NCBI GenBank assembly: GCA_002401955.1 | Contig: NVUQ01000017.1 | Location: 1 to 56,790, forward strand | DNA length: 56,790 nt | Direction: 5' to 3' | Origin: Flavobacteriales bacterium | Lineage (GTDB): Bacteria; Bacteroidota; Bacteroidia; Flavobacteriales_E; Vicingaceae | Part shown: piece by piece, positions 34,414 to 43,774 of the stretch | How the letters are laid out: the number at the start of each line of letters is the position of its first letter | Position numbering within the stretch: position 1 is the stretch's first letter | Made by a program: the position numbers and the translations under genes | Notes under the pieces: model-generated | The model's database searches: none | Told to the model about the DNA's origin: nothing | The model's input: the letters and a program-made list of their open reading frames with translations, nothing else

Positions 34414-36090
34414 TTATTTCATTTTCACTGCACGCTTAACAATTTGTGTTGTTTCAGTACTCACTTTAACAAAGTAAGTACCTACGTAATACTTTTCTAA
34501 GACTAGTGATGTTTTACCATTTTCAATAATTTGCGTATGTACTATTTCACCTAAATAATTCAACACTTCCACTGTTATTGGGTAGGCAGTTTTCTCTGAT
34601 AGCTGTATTGTAAAAATGTTTTCAAACGGATTGGGGTAAATATTGAAGTCTTCCTGTTGGTTACAAGTAGTCACTTTTACTCCATGATATTCAAAATCAC
34701 CATTATAGTCTGTTTGTTTTAAACGATAATAAGCTGTGCCTTTAATTGGGTTATCGTCTGTCCAATTGTAATTAATCATAGTAGAACTGTTTCCATTTCC
34801 GTTTACTATCCCTATTGGTTCAAACCCAACAGCATCATCACTTCTTTCTACTGTAAAATAATCATTATTAGTTTCTGATGCTGTTGTCCAAATAAGAGAG
34901 GCTGTTTCGTTTTGACAAGTAGCTTCATATTTTACTAATTCTACAGGTAATGGGCTACTAAATTGAGATTGATTAAATGGAGGTAGTCCATATTGGGGAG
35001 TAGTACCCGCAATAAGAGTAACCGCATTTCTTTGGTAATCACACCCCATACCTACTGTGTTCGGGTTATTAATTGCGGTTATATAAGGTGCACCATAACT
35101 AGAGACGTAAATCTTGTTATCTGGACCCATTTGCAATGACCCTTGATTCGTAAAGGCAGTATTAGAAGCATCAATGATCATTAGTTCTGACGCTGGAATA
35201 TCGCTCGCTGTTAAATCATATTGATATACTTCATCAGGGTAAAAATTATTAGAAATATATAATACTTTACTATTTTGGGAAAACTCAACGCCATATGGGT
35301 AATCTAATGAGTTTAGTTTAACTTCATTTGATACTACTCCTGTTGAGCTATTAAAATCATAAACATAAGAACCGTACTCCCATGCTTGAAGAAGTGCTAA
35401 TTTTGTTCCATCCGGTGACATTTTCAATTGCCCTTGTCCTATTCCTCCAACATCACCCATACTGACACCTGTTGCAGTAGTTACTGGTGTTGTATTTAAT
35501 CCAGTTGGTGAAATTAAAAAAGCATGAAAATTAGTGTTTTCGAAACCATGTGTTACCACCCAAATGTCAGTTCCATTGGCATGAGTCACCGCTGATACTT
35601 TTTCTAAAACTGGTGTTACAAGCAATACATTCTTAGTTCCATTAACAGCGCCAAGCCCTCCAGAAAGACTTATGTCTACCTCTGAATACCTAAACCCAGA
35701 AAAACCACCTGTTGCAGTAACAGTAAATACATAATATATTGTAGTGGAATATGGATCGGGAATTATAAGAGCAGACTGAGTAGACGACCAATGACCCATA
35801 AGCCCTGTACCATTAGTCATAATCGCATGCGCGCTGTTCCAAATGGTAACACCATCAGTATAAAATAACAAATTACCACTAGCATCTGAAATACTAGCAT
35901 TACCTTCTAGGGTATTTAATTGACCACCCGAAATTGCCACTGCTGTACCACTACTAAAGTCTAATCCTGCATTTTGTCCAAAATACCATTTGTCAGCTTC
36001 ACCTTGCCCCATACACAGTAAAGTAGATTGCAAAATAAATAGGATTGATACAAATTGATACATTAATTTTTTTTTTGTTGTGCCGCTCAT
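34414..36090 (-). CDS. T9SS type A secreted propeller-like protein
   Basis: This is a 558-residue protein. After its signal peptide (MYQFVSILFILQSTLLCMG) residues of about 32-375 match the N-terminal domain of the adhesin at 30585-33623 (ADKWYFGQNAGLDFSSG, VEFSQNSKVLYISNNF, GSLQMGPDNKIYVSSYG), a repeat pattern of beta propellers. The linker NNDYFTVERSDDAVGFEPIG and a type A sorting domain (IYPNPFENIFTIQ, GTYFVKV) follow. The start is ATG 36090; the longer open frame runs into the conserved block. The pair arose by domain duplication with different sorting tails. Confidence 0.85.
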   Translation of the reverse strand: MSGTTKKKLMYQFVSILFILQSTLLCMGQGEADKWYFGQNAGLDFSSGTAVAISGGQLNTLEGNASISDASGNLLFYTDGVTIWNSAHAIMTNGTGLMGHWSSTQSALIIPDPYSTTIYYVFTVTATGGFSGFRYSEVDISLSGGLGAVNGTKNVLLVTPVLEKVSAVTHANGTDIWVVTHGFENTNFHAFLISPTGLNTTPVTTATGVSMGDVGGIGQGQLKMSPDGTKLALLQAWEYGSYVYDFNSSTGVVSNEVKLNSLDYPYGVEFSQNSKVLYISNNFYPDEVYQYDLTASDIPASELMIIDASNTAFTNQGSLQMGPDNKIYVSSYGAPYITAINNPNTVGMGCDYQRNAVTLIAGTTPQYGLPPFNQSQFSSPLPVELVKYEATCQNETASLIWTTASETNNDYFTVERSDDAVGFEPIGIVNGNGNSSTMINYNWTDDNPIKGTAYYRLKQTDYNGDFEYHGVKVTTCNQQEDFNIYPNPFENIFTIQLSEKTAYPITVEVLNYLGEIVHTQIIENGKTSLVLEKYYVGTYFVKVSTETTQIVKRAVKMK

Positions 36091-36148
36091 CTGACCTCGG
36101 TTTAATTTAGGGTAATTAATCCCTCCAGATTCTATGCAAATGAAGCAA

Positions 36149-36215
36149 CACTTTAGTTTATTCGAATCACTCATAACTGTGTAATAGCTAAACATCATTG
36201 ACGTAGGTGAATTGA
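36149..36215 (-). promoter_or_regulatory. Conserved upstream block, copy 2
   Basis: This starts 59 nt upstream of the propeller gene. It carries ATCATTGACGTAGGTGAA (36194-36211) at the same 45-nt offset as in copies 1 and 3, and AATCACTCATAAC. It overlaps the space before the downstream end of the PKD gene. Confidence 0.6.
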
Positions 36216-36234
36216 AATAATAGATCTTAATTGC

Positions 36235-39200
36235 CTATTTAAGCACAGTTACTTTTCCCATTCGTTTCTGGTATTCACCAAAAATGTCTTTTATTTTAAT
36301 GTTGTACACATAAGTATCTTGTTGTACAATATTCCCTTTATAGAATCCATCCCAACGAACAATTGTTTGATCAGCTCTTTTATAATATAATAATTCACCC
36401 CATCTATTATAAATGCTTAATTCCACTTCTTCAATTCCAAAGCCTTCAATGTAAAATATATCATTATATCCATCTCCATTTGGTGTAAATGCATTAGGGA
36501 TCCAAACGGCAAAATTAGGTCTGATTTTCACTTGCTTATCAGTAGTATCTTTACAACCATAATTGTTTTCTATATAAAGTGTTACCATATACGCTCCAGT
36601 ATCGATATATTCATGTAATGGGTTTTGATCAGTAGAATAGGTGTTGTCTCCAAAATCCCAATCCCATGTAGCGGCTACAATTGATAAATCTGAAAAAGAT
36701 ATTTCAGGTTGATAGAGATCTGTTATTCCTGAAGAAACCTCAAAATGAGCAAGAGGTATAGGATAAACCACCACTGCACTAGAGTGAGTTACCGAAGTTA
36801 CACAACCCGCTTGCGAAGTGGCAGTTAGAGTAACATCGTATTCAGCAATAGATGAATTAGATGAGTTTTGAAAACAATGTGATGGTGTTTCATCTGAAGC
36901 AATAGATCCATCTCCAAAACTCCAAGCATATGTTAGTGATCCAGAATTTATGGTTGTACTATTGGTCATGGTAACACAAACAGGATTACACCCTGATATT
37001 TCAGGACCAAAACCTGCTTGAGGAAGTTCATTAACCAATCCCGTTATTGTTTTGGAATCAGTACATCCATTAGCCGTAGTTACCAATAATGTGGTAGAAT
37101 GATTTCCAGAACTAGTATACGTAAAGGTTGGGTTTTGTATACTAGAAGTGCCTAAACCAGGATTAAAATCCCAATCCCATTGGTTAACGACATCTGGAGA
37201 TGTTACCGTAGATGAATCAATAAATTGAGTTGGCGAGTTTAAACAAACATCGATAACTGAAAAATTAGCCACAGGATTAGGGTGCACATGCACCGCGGTA
37301 TTGAAAGAGTGAACACATCCATTATCTGAAGTAATTACTAAAGTAGCATTGTAAGTTCCTGCAATAGCATAGTTATAAGTAAGATTTTGAATATTAGAAG
37401 TTCCATTTGAAATATCTCCAAACAACCATGCCCAATTAGTAATTGAACCTGAGGTAATGGTAGAGAGATCAATAAATGTAGTACCCAATCCATCACAAAC
37501 AGTATCACTTGTAAAATTTGCTACTGGTATAGGATTAACTGTTATTTGATGCGTAATAGAATCTGCACATCCTGTTCCAAATGAAGCGAATAATTGGACA
37601 GTATAGCTTCCTGGTGATGGGAAAACATAAGTAGGGTTTTGAGTGGTATTATCAATTACCCCATCATTGTCAAAATCCCATTGCCAAACTGTTCCAGTAG
37701 ATAAATTAGTAAATTGTGTTGCAGCCCCAAAACATTCAATCGTAGAACTAAAGTCTGCTGTTGCTGATGGCAATACTTCGACATCTATTATTGTATCATG
37801 CCCACAAGCTCCAGGTATCGTAAGATGAACGGGGTGAGTTCCAACTATTGAAAAAGTATAACTAGGGTTTTGAGTAATGTCGTCAACTACACCATCTCCA
37901 TCAAAATCCCACTCCCAACTTGTAATTGAACCAGAGCTAAGGGTAGATAAATCTGTAAACGTAGTAGTAGCGCCCACACAAACATTTGCTGCAGTAAAAT
38001 CAGCTACAGGTATAGGGTTAATTAAAACTTGATGTGTAATGGAATCAGCACAGCCTACACCAAAAGAAGTGAATAATTGAACGGTATAGGTTCCTGGTGC
38101 TGGATAAATATAGCTAGGATTTTGAGTGGTATTATCAATTACCCCATCATTGTCAAAATCCCATTGCCAAACTGTTCCAGTAGATAAATTAGTAAATTGT
38201 GTTGCAGCCCCAAAACATTCAGTCGTAGAACTAAAGTCTGCTGTTGCTGATGGCAATACTTCGACATCTATTATTGTATCATGCCCACAAGTTCCAGGTA
38301 TCGTAAGATGTACGGGGTAAGTTCCAGCTGATAGAAAAGTATAACTAGGGTTTTGAGTAATGTCATCGACAACACCATCTCCATCAAAATCCCACTCCCA
38401 ACTTGTAATTGTTGAACCTGAAGAAGTTGAGATATCCGTAAAAGAAGTAGCTATTCCAACACATACATCTGGGGCAGTAAAATTGGCTGTATAGGTATCA
38501 TTAACTGTAACCTGATGTGTAATTGAATCCACACAACCATTATCAGAAGTAATTACTAATGTAGCATTGTAAGTTCCTGCAACAGCATAACTATAAGTAG
38601 GGTTTTGAACATTATCTGTTCCTCCTGCAAGATCTCCAAAGGCCCAACTCCAACTGCTTATTGTACCTGAAGAGATGGTAGACAAATCTGTGAAATTGGT
38701 AGGGAACCCTAAACAAACTGGTACATTTGTAAAGTCAGGTTCCGGCATAGGGTTAACTGTTATTACATGGAGTATGGTATCAACACATCCTGAACCATCT
38801 GATGCATATAAACCAACTGTATAAGATCCTGCTGCTGGGTAAACATAAGTTGGGTTTTGGGTCGTATTATCCACGACTCCATCATTTTCAAAATCCCATT
38901 CCCAACTATTAATTGTACCGCCTGAAACGGTAGACAAGTCTGTAAATGAAGTAGCAGTCCCAAAACATTCTGTGGTATAACTAAATTCAGCTATGGCTTC
39001 ACAACACATGATGACCGATACCGTAACACTGTCATATCCGGTACAACCACCAGCATCTGTAGCTCCAATACCATATGTGTAAGTTCCAATAGGAGGGGTT
39101 GACGTAGGGTTAGCAATTGTAGTACTGCTTAATCCAGTGCCAGGTGACCAATTATAAGTAAATGTTCCAGCCCCGCCTGAAGCTGTTGGGGCGCCTCCAA

Positions 39201-40212
39201 TACTTACAGATTCGCCATCACATATAGTCGTATCATTACCAGCATTAACTATAGGTATATCACTACTTATAGTAACAATCGCAGAATCCGTTGCTATTAC
39301 TACTGCTCCATTACAGTCGGTATAAATTACTTCAGCGGTATACGTTGTATTTACGTTAGGACAAACAGTTAAGTTTAAATTAGTTCCAACTGTAGCACCA
39401 GTTTGATCATGCCATCTAAAAGCATAATTAGGAGTTCCATTTGGAGTAAATCTCCAAGCTTCATTTGTAGTACCCCATTGACCTGTGTTTCTCCCTGGAG
39501 GAGATATACCATTTGCCCCCGTTGCATCTTGAATTCCAATAACCGCAAGACCACCATTCCAAGAAGCACATATTGGTAAATCTTGAATGTACACATCAAT
39601 AGCATTTGTTGTTTCGTATAAAACAATTTGTTGGGTAACTGTTTGGAAAGTACAATTAAACTGGCCAATGTTGTAATAATTTACAACAAAAGTTCTACAC
39701 GGAGCAGTACCTGAAATATTGTAAGTAATCCCTCCTCCCGTAGGAATTGTTGGATCAATGTCTAAATAAGCTCCCATTATGGAATTGTTATATAGACCCA
39801 TTGGTGGAGGACCAGGTGTAGGGCAAGGATCAGTAAACTGGTAAGCACAATACATATTTGCTCGTGTTACATCAAAGGTTATCAAGCCATTTGCTCCAAC
39901 AACTATTTCATCGTAAGTATTTCCATAAAAACAAAAGTCAAAAGGAATAGGCAATACACCGGTCCAGCTATCATCCATACCAGCAAAAATTGTTGTTCCA
40001 GCTGTAAAAGAAAAAGGCGGGGCATAGGGTATTGAAGTCACCGCGTAAGAAGTTGATTCTCCAGTTTCAAAAAGGCTTGCTGATAAATTTAAGCAAGGAG
40101 TAGAACAATCAATTGTTCCGCTTCCACTTGCTGTAACGTAAGGGCAGCCAGGTGATTGAGCTATAAATATAGCTGGACACATAATGGTTATTATCAATAA
40201 AAGGTGTTTCAT
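36235..40212 (-). CDS. Giant PKD-array protein with T9SS type B domain
   Basis: This is a 1325-residue protein. It has a signal peptide, an N-terminal beta region (about 50-300, with WRFTPNGTPNYAFRWHD), then about ten PKD domains (SWEWDFDGDGVVDD, NPTYVFPSPGSYTVQL and similar, each with W-x-F-G/D and N-P-x-Y-x-Y), and a CHU_C sorting domain (IPNAFTPNGDGYNDIFYIEG, YNRWGELLYYK, WDGFYKG). PKD arrays are stalk-like modules of adhesins and polysaccharide-binding proteins. A 483-bp internal duplication (about 37634-37932 and 38117-38414) is nearly identical. The conserved upstream block lies 63 nt before the start. Confidence 0.88.
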   Translation of the reverse strand: MKHLLLIITIMCPAIFIAQSPGCPYVTASGSGTIDCSTPCLNLSASLFETGESTSYAVTSIPYAPPFSFTAGTTIFAGMDDSWTGVLPIPFDFCFYGNTYDEIVVGANGLITFDVTRANMYCAYQFTDPCPTPGPPPMGLYNNSIMGAYLDIDPTIPTGGGITYNISGTAPCRTFVVNYYNIGQFNCTFQTVTQQIVLYETTNAIDVYIQDLPICASWNGGLAVIGIQDATGANGISPPGRNTGQWGTTNEAWRFTPNGTPNYAFRWHDQTGATVGTNLNLTVCPNVNTTYTAEVIYTDCNGAVVIATDSAIVTISSDIPIVNAGNDTTICDGESVSIGGAPTASGGAGTFTYNWSPGTGLSSTTIANPTSTPPIGTYTYGIGATDAGGCTGYDSVTVSVIMCCEAIAEFSYTTECFGTATSFTDLSTVSGGTINSWEWDFENDGVVDNTTQNPTYVYPAAGSYTVGLYASDGSGCVDTILHVITVNPMPEPDFTNVPVCLGFPTNFTDLSTISSGTISSWSWAFGDLAGGTDNVQNPTYSYAVAGTYNATLVITSDNGCVDSITHQVTVNDTYTANFTAPDVCVGIATSFTDISTSSGSTITSWEWDFDGDGVVDDITQNPSYTFLSAGTYPVHLTIPGTCGHDTIIDVEVLPSATADFSSTTECFGAATQFTNLSTGTVWQWDFDNDGVIDNTTQNPSYIYPAPGTYTVQLFTSFGVGCADSITHQVLINPIPVADFTAANVCVGATTTFTDLSTLSSGSITSWEWDFDGDGVVDDITQNPSYTFSIVGTHPVHLTIPGACGHDTIIDVEVLPSATADFSSTIECFGAATQFTNLSTGTVWQWDFDNDGVIDNTTQNPTYVFPSPGSYTVQLFASFGTGCADSITHQITVNPIPVANFTSDTVCDGLGTTFIDLSTITSGSITNWAWLFGDISNGTSNIQNLTYNYAIAGTYNATLVITSDNGCVHSFNTAVHVHPNPVANFSVIDVCLNSPTQFIDSSTVTSPDVVNQWDWDFNPGLGTSSIQNPTFTYTSSGNHSTTLLVTTANGCTDSKTITGLVNELPQAGFGPEISGCNPVCVTMTNSTTINSGSLTYAWSFGDGSIASDETPSHCFQNSSNSSIAEYDVTLTATSQAGCVTSVTHSSAVVVYPIPLAHFEVSSGITDLYQPEISFSDLSIVAATWDWDFGDNTYSTDQNPLHEYIDTGAYMVTLYIENNYGCKDTTDKQVKIRPNFAVWIPNAFTPNGDGYNDIFYIEGFGIEEVELSIYNRWGELLYYKRADQTIVRWDGFYKGNIVQQDTYVYNIKIKDIFGEYQKRMGKVTVLK

Positions 40213-40274
40213 TTGTTAGTCTTGGATTAATTTAGGTCTACGCAGATTTCTCCACTTTGAAGTAAATTAAATAA

Positions 40275-40341
40275 GACTTTGGGTATATCTAATCACTGAT
40301 AACAGTGGAATAAAGAAGATTCATTGATATGAGTGAATTGA
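40275..40341 (-). promoter_or_regulatory. Conserved upstream block, copy 3
   Basis: This carries TTCATTGATATGAGTGAA (40320-40337) and AATCACTGATAAC at the offsets seen in copies 1 and 2. It starts 63 nt upstream of the PKD gene. Confidence 0.6.
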
Positions 40342-40442
40342 AAAAATAAATTTCTATCCATCAAAATAGAACCTAAGAAGGATTATCTCGACCCGATTTT
40401 TATCGAAAAATCACCTACCACTGAGAACTAAATGAAGATTAT

Positions 40443-42047
40443 CTAAACTGATGATTTAGAATATCTAGCAGCAGCAACAACAAGTTCCAGTTTTTTCTGA
40501 CTTCGTTTGGCACTAGTGAAATTAAAATGGGAGTACATTTTTTTTAATGAAGAACTAACGCCATCAATTGACAAAGATACCTCTTCAGCTATTTCTTTAT
40601 TGGAAATAGTAGGATTCTGATAAATAACATTAAGAATACCCCAGTCAGTTTGGTTTAACTTAGCATTGATTTGTTTCTCAATAGCTGTTTTATTTAGCTC
40701 TAAAACAGTTGATTCTTTATCAGTTGCAAGAACATTAGAATATGCATTTTCTTTTAAAAATTCTATTTCACTTAACAAAAATTCCTTATCACCGATTAAC
40801 CTTCTTTGTTTATGATAAAAGATACTGCCTAAAAGTACAAGGATTAAGATAAATACAAAGATTGTTACAGTACGTTCTTGTTGGTTTTCTAAACGGTCGA
40901 TTTCTTGTTGTTTTTCGTCAGCTATTTTCTTTTTGTCGTATTCATATTTGTATTCTTGATGAATAACTTCTTGACGTGCTTCGTCAACTCGCAAACTATC
41001 TTTAGATGCCACTATTAGATCGTGCATTTCTAGAGCCAACCATGGTTCTCGATTGTGTTTGTGAATTTTATACCTCAGTTCAGAGGCCTTTACCATTAGT
41101 GGTAAAGAATTAACCGTTTTAGCTAATCCAAGTGCTTTCTGACTGCAATAATCAGCACTATCAATATCATTTTGAATAAAATAAATTTGTGCTAACTCAA
41201 CTAAACTATTCGCCAATCCAATTTGGTCATCAATTTCTTCGCAGATTTTCCATCCTTGTTTATAATACTTTTTTGCTAAAACGGTATCCCCTATTTGGAG
41301 GTGAACAATTCCTAATCCATTTAGCACTCCTGGGTGTTGTCTGATATCACCACTTTCTTCTATTCTTTTTAGACACTGATTTAATGTTTTTAGGGCTTGA
41401 TCAAATTTTTCGAGACTGTTAAGCGCTAATCCAATATTACGAAGTGTCTGCAAATAGTAATAAGAATTTTCTTCGAGCCCCCCTTCCTTAAGGCTACGCT
41501 CAAAATAGTTTAAAGACTTCTCTAAGTCTCCTAGCTCTGAATAAACGATAGCAATATTCATTAAGCTTTGAAAACATAGTTCCTTTTTATCAAGCTTTTC
41601 AGCTATCGTCAAGCTTTCTGTTAAGTATTTAATGGCTAAACGATAATTCCCTAGATCTCTGTAAGTAATTCCTATTTCTGACAGAATATTGGAAATAGCT
41701 TCTTGATCATTAATTTCGGTATAGAGTTTTAAGGCCTTGTTTAAATGCACGATCACTTCCTGATGATTTCCTTTCCCAGAAAAGGTGGCTGCTTGAATTC
41801 TTAGTCCCACTCCCTGCTGACTTTTTAAGCCCTTAGATTTTGCATAATCATTGTGAATTTGAATAAAGTGAAACGCACTATCGAGAGCTCCTGTATAATA
41901 ATACCCTAATGAAAATTGCTTTAAAGAATTTAAGCGGATTGAGTCTGATTCAGCGTTATCTTCCCAAACACTCCAAAGAGAATCCATGTTGTTTTGCCCT
42001 AAGGAAAATAGTGGGCTTAGCAGAATTATGAAAAGAAGTTTTTTCAA
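40443..42047 (-). CDS. Membrane-anchored TPR-HTH transcriptional regulator, copy 1
   Basis: This is a 534-residue protein. It has a signal peptide (MKKLLFIILLSPLFSLGQ), about seven TPRs (periplasmic, residues 30-330), a charged coiled-coil, one membrane helix (TIFVFILILVLLGSIFYH), then a cytoplasmic C-terminus with a GerE/LuxR-like HTH (TDWGILNVIYQNPTISNKEIAEEVSLSIDGVSSSLKKM). The start is TTG at 42047-42045, where the paralogue at 52168 also has TTG. It probably senses a periplasmic cue and acts on DNA at the membrane. GATGTAGGT, the core of the upstream block, occurs at 42102-42110. Confidence 0.8.
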   Translation of the reverse strand: MKKLLFIILLSPLFSLGQNNMDSLWSVWEDNAESDSIRLNSLKQFSLGYYYTGALDSAFHFIQIHNDYAKSKGLKSQQGVGLRIQAATFSGKGNHQEVIVHLNKALKLYTEINDQEAISNILSEIGITYRDLGNYRLAIKYLTESLTIAEKLDKKELCFQSLMNIAIVYSELGDLEKSLNYFERSLKEGGLEENSYYYLQTLRNIGLALNSLEKFDQALKTLNQCLKRIEESGDIRQHPGVLNGLGIVHLQIGDTVLAKKYYKQGWKICEEIDDQIGLANSLVELAQIYFIQNDIDSADYCSQKALGLAKTVNSLPLMVKASELRYKIHKHNREPWLALEMHDLIVASKDSLRVDEARQEVIHQEYKYEYDKKKIADEKQQEIDRLENQQERTVTIFVFILILVLLGSIFYHKQRRLIGDKEFLLSEIEFLKENAYSNVLATDKESTVLELNKTAIEKQINAKLNQTDWGILNVIYQNPTISNKEIAEEVSLSIDGVSSSLKKMYSHFNFTSAKRSQKKLELVVAAARYSKSSV

Positions 42048-42117
42048 TTAATGAAATAATTTAGAAACGAAAGTAAGGATAAAATTAAAAACCTTGCACT
42101 GGATGTAGGTAATGTTG

Positions 42118-42266
42118 GTATATTTTTATTAAGAATCTAGTCATCCATTCTTAATCAAGCGCGGTATTTCGCAGGAAATGGGTTGAAATCGCTGATAGAA
42201 AGGCTTCCACCTTCTATAAGCAAACTTAAACCCCCAAGCATAAATGCTTGGGGGTTTTGCTTTTTT
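42118..42266 (+). ncRNA. Candidate structured small RNA
   Basis: There is no open frame. Three hairpins follow each other: ATTAAGAAT/ATTCTTAAT (42128-42155, perfect 9 bp, 10-nt loop), a 13-position stem with two mismatches (42191-42221, GCTGATAGAA with TTCTATAAGC), and a 13-bp terminator. A TATATTTT box at 42119-42126 and TTG near 42094 could be a promoter. It is divergent from the regulator gene. The function and the exact 5' end are unknown. Confidence 0.5.
42228..42266 (+). terminator. Strong intrinsic terminator of the candidate RNA
   Basis: AAACCCCCAAGCA pairs perfectly with TGCTTGGGGGTTT around TAAA (42228-42257), followed by TTTTGCTTTTTT. No plus-strand protein gene lies within 15 kb upstream, so it must end a non-coding transcript or block antisense reading. 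Confidence 0.85.
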
Positions 42267-42280
42267 AGGAAGGTTCCCCA

Positions 42281-42314
42281 AAAAAAAATGGCTGTCCTAC
42301 CACAAACAGCCATT
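42281..42314 (-). terminator. Minus-strand terminator before regulator copy 1
   Basis: AATGGCTGT and ACAGCCATT (42287-42314) pair perfectly; on the minus strand a run of eight T residues follows within the A-tract at 42280-42288. A homologous hairpin lies at 52202-52234 before regulator copy 2. The remainder of 42315-42529 shows no gene. Confidence 0.8.
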
Positions 42315-42529
42315 AATTATCTATTAAGTCCAGTCATTTAAAACTTAAAAGAATGTTGTAGTTAAAGTATGCTCTTGGTTAAGAGCCAACTAACCTATCC
42401 GTAGAATGTTTTAACTCATTTAGATGAAATTTAAAATAATAGTGGTTACTAAATAAGCAATACTAAGTAGTATCAAATTAATTACGATTCTGTTGCTTTT
42501 TTCATTTTTCAATTCCATACTAAAAAGGC

Positions 42530-42730
42530 TTAATATCTGTTTTTCTTATAAGTTCTTTTTGCCGAAGCTACATTGTTATGCTTTTTTATTTTTGCACTTG
42601 GCCCTTTTATAACAGAACCTTTTCTGTGAAGACTACAACCCGAAAAAGTTAGTGCTAATAGACCAAAAAGACAAATTAACATTGTTTGGAGTGTTCGTTT
42701 CCCTAGGGAGTGTTTTCTTTTTAGCTTCAT
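42530..42730 (-). CDS. Small basic lipoprotein
   Basis: This is a 66-residue protein. A lipoprotein signal (TMLICLFGLLALTFSGCSLH) has its lipobox at FSGC. The mature 35 residues are Lys/Arg-rich (KIKKHNNVASAKRTYKKNRY) with no fold. A basic tail on a membrane anchor could bind anionic polymers; this is speculative. It lies 15 bp after the zinc-ribbon-like small gene. Confidence 0.6.
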   Translation of the reverse strand: MKLKRKHSLGKRTLQTMLICLFGLLALTFSGCSLHRKGSVIKGPSAKIKKHNNVASAKRTYKKNRY

Positions 42731-42745
42731 CTTGTTTTGATTTTG

Positions 42746-42934
42746 TTATTTGGTTGATTGCTTTGTTTCAGATTCTAACCGTTTACACCTAATGCAAACC
42801 ATCATATATTCTTTAGGTTTTGTTAATGTTATTTCTTTATAGTAATTATTAGGATACTGATCACAACCTTTTTGGTAGTGCCATGCGAATCCAGCTAATT
42901 TCATTCTGTAGGTAAGGGATTCATTGTGGTTCAT
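42746..42934 (-). CDS. Small protein, family shared with 27481-27702
   Basis: This is a 62-residue protein. It shares YRMKLAGFAWH, a Cys five residues later, YPNNYYKE and YMMVCIRC with the 73-residue protein at 27481-27702. His, Cys and CxxC may form a zinc site. There is no signal peptide. It lies between a GEVED T9SS gene and a small lipoprotein gene. Both copies stand at the 3' side of surface-protein runs. Confidence 0.65.
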   Translation of the reverse strand: MNHNESLTYRMKLAGFAWHYQKGCDQYPNNYYKEITLTKPKEYMMVCIRCKRLESETKQSTK

Positions 42935-43014
42935 ATTCTTTTTTTTATGGTGTGTATTTATTTTGAGCTAAACTGTGTTTTAATGCAGTTTAGGTTTTTT
43001 AGGTAAATCGTTAT

Positions 43015-43734
43015 TTATTGTTTTACAAATTTTTGAGTTACTGTCTTTTGTTTCGAAATAAATTTGATGAAATAGACTCCTGAAGGCATTTCAGAGGTCG
43101 GGATTGATTTTATGGAATAATTGAATGAGTCAATAATTTTACCGGTTGAATTCAATATTAGAATGGATTCAAAAGTTATGTCAGAGTCTATATTTAAGAT
43201 GTTTGATACAGGGTTTGGGAATAAGTTAACTTTAATGACCGCAGAAGCTTCTTTAATGCCAACAAGTGGCAAAACAGTGAGTGTGTAATCTTCAGCCTCG
43301 CCCTGGTTTATTATACATGGAAAAGGGAGTAAGTGATGATCATTATGATCGCCAACTGCAAATCTTATTCGGTATGAACCAGATGTTATTCCAGCTGGAA
43401 CATCAATAGAAGTAGGGTATGAGATGCTTTCTATTGACATAAAGATGGAGTCAAAAACAAAGTCATTATTCCAATCAATATAAGCATATCTATCTACATT
43501 ATAACCTGCAGTAACAACGTTCATATTCATACTGTTAGAGCCTGGCTGAATAAATATGGTGTCGGTTAAAGAGTAATCAGAATACGTGTCGTTTCCAGTT
43601 GTATTTGTATATGCGCCTACAGATATTTCTGAAATATAAAAATTTGAAAGTGAAACTGTAGGGATGCAATATTGAGCACTTGCGATATTGCTTATTAGGA
43701 AAACTGATGCAAGTGTACATATAATTTGTCTCAT
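43015..43734 (-). CDS. T9SS type A secreted GEVED-domain protein
   Basis: This is a 239-residue protein with a signal peptide ending at ASAQ. Residues 20-160 form a GEVED domain (YAYIDWNNDFVFDSI, GSYRIRFAVGDHNDHHLLPFPC, NQGEAEDYTLTV), a beta-sandwich common in T9SS-secreted proteases and adhesins. The type A sorting domain follows (LFPNPVSNILNI, GVYFIKF). It is short, with no catalytic domain, so probably a surface-binding or structural protein. Confidence 0.85.
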   Translation of the reverse strand: MRQIICTLASVFLISNIASAQYCIPTVSLSNFYISEISVGAYTNTTGNDTYSDYSLTDTIFIQPGSNSMNMNVVTAGYNVDRYAYIDWNNDFVFDSIFMSIESISYPTSIDVPAGITSGSYRIRFAVGDHNDHHLLPFPCIINQGEAEDYTLTVLPLVGIKEASAVIKVNLFPNPVSNILNIDSDITFESILILNSTGKIIDSFNYSIKSIPTSEMPSGVYFIKFISKQKTVTQKFVKQ

Positions 43735-43774
43735 AGTAAATTGATGTTTAAGTTAATATTTTAGTTGTTTATGT

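Noticed and set aside
37643..38320. Two near-identical plus-strand frames of about 61-64 residues
   Set aside because: They are antisense reflections of the 483-bp duplication within the PKD gene.
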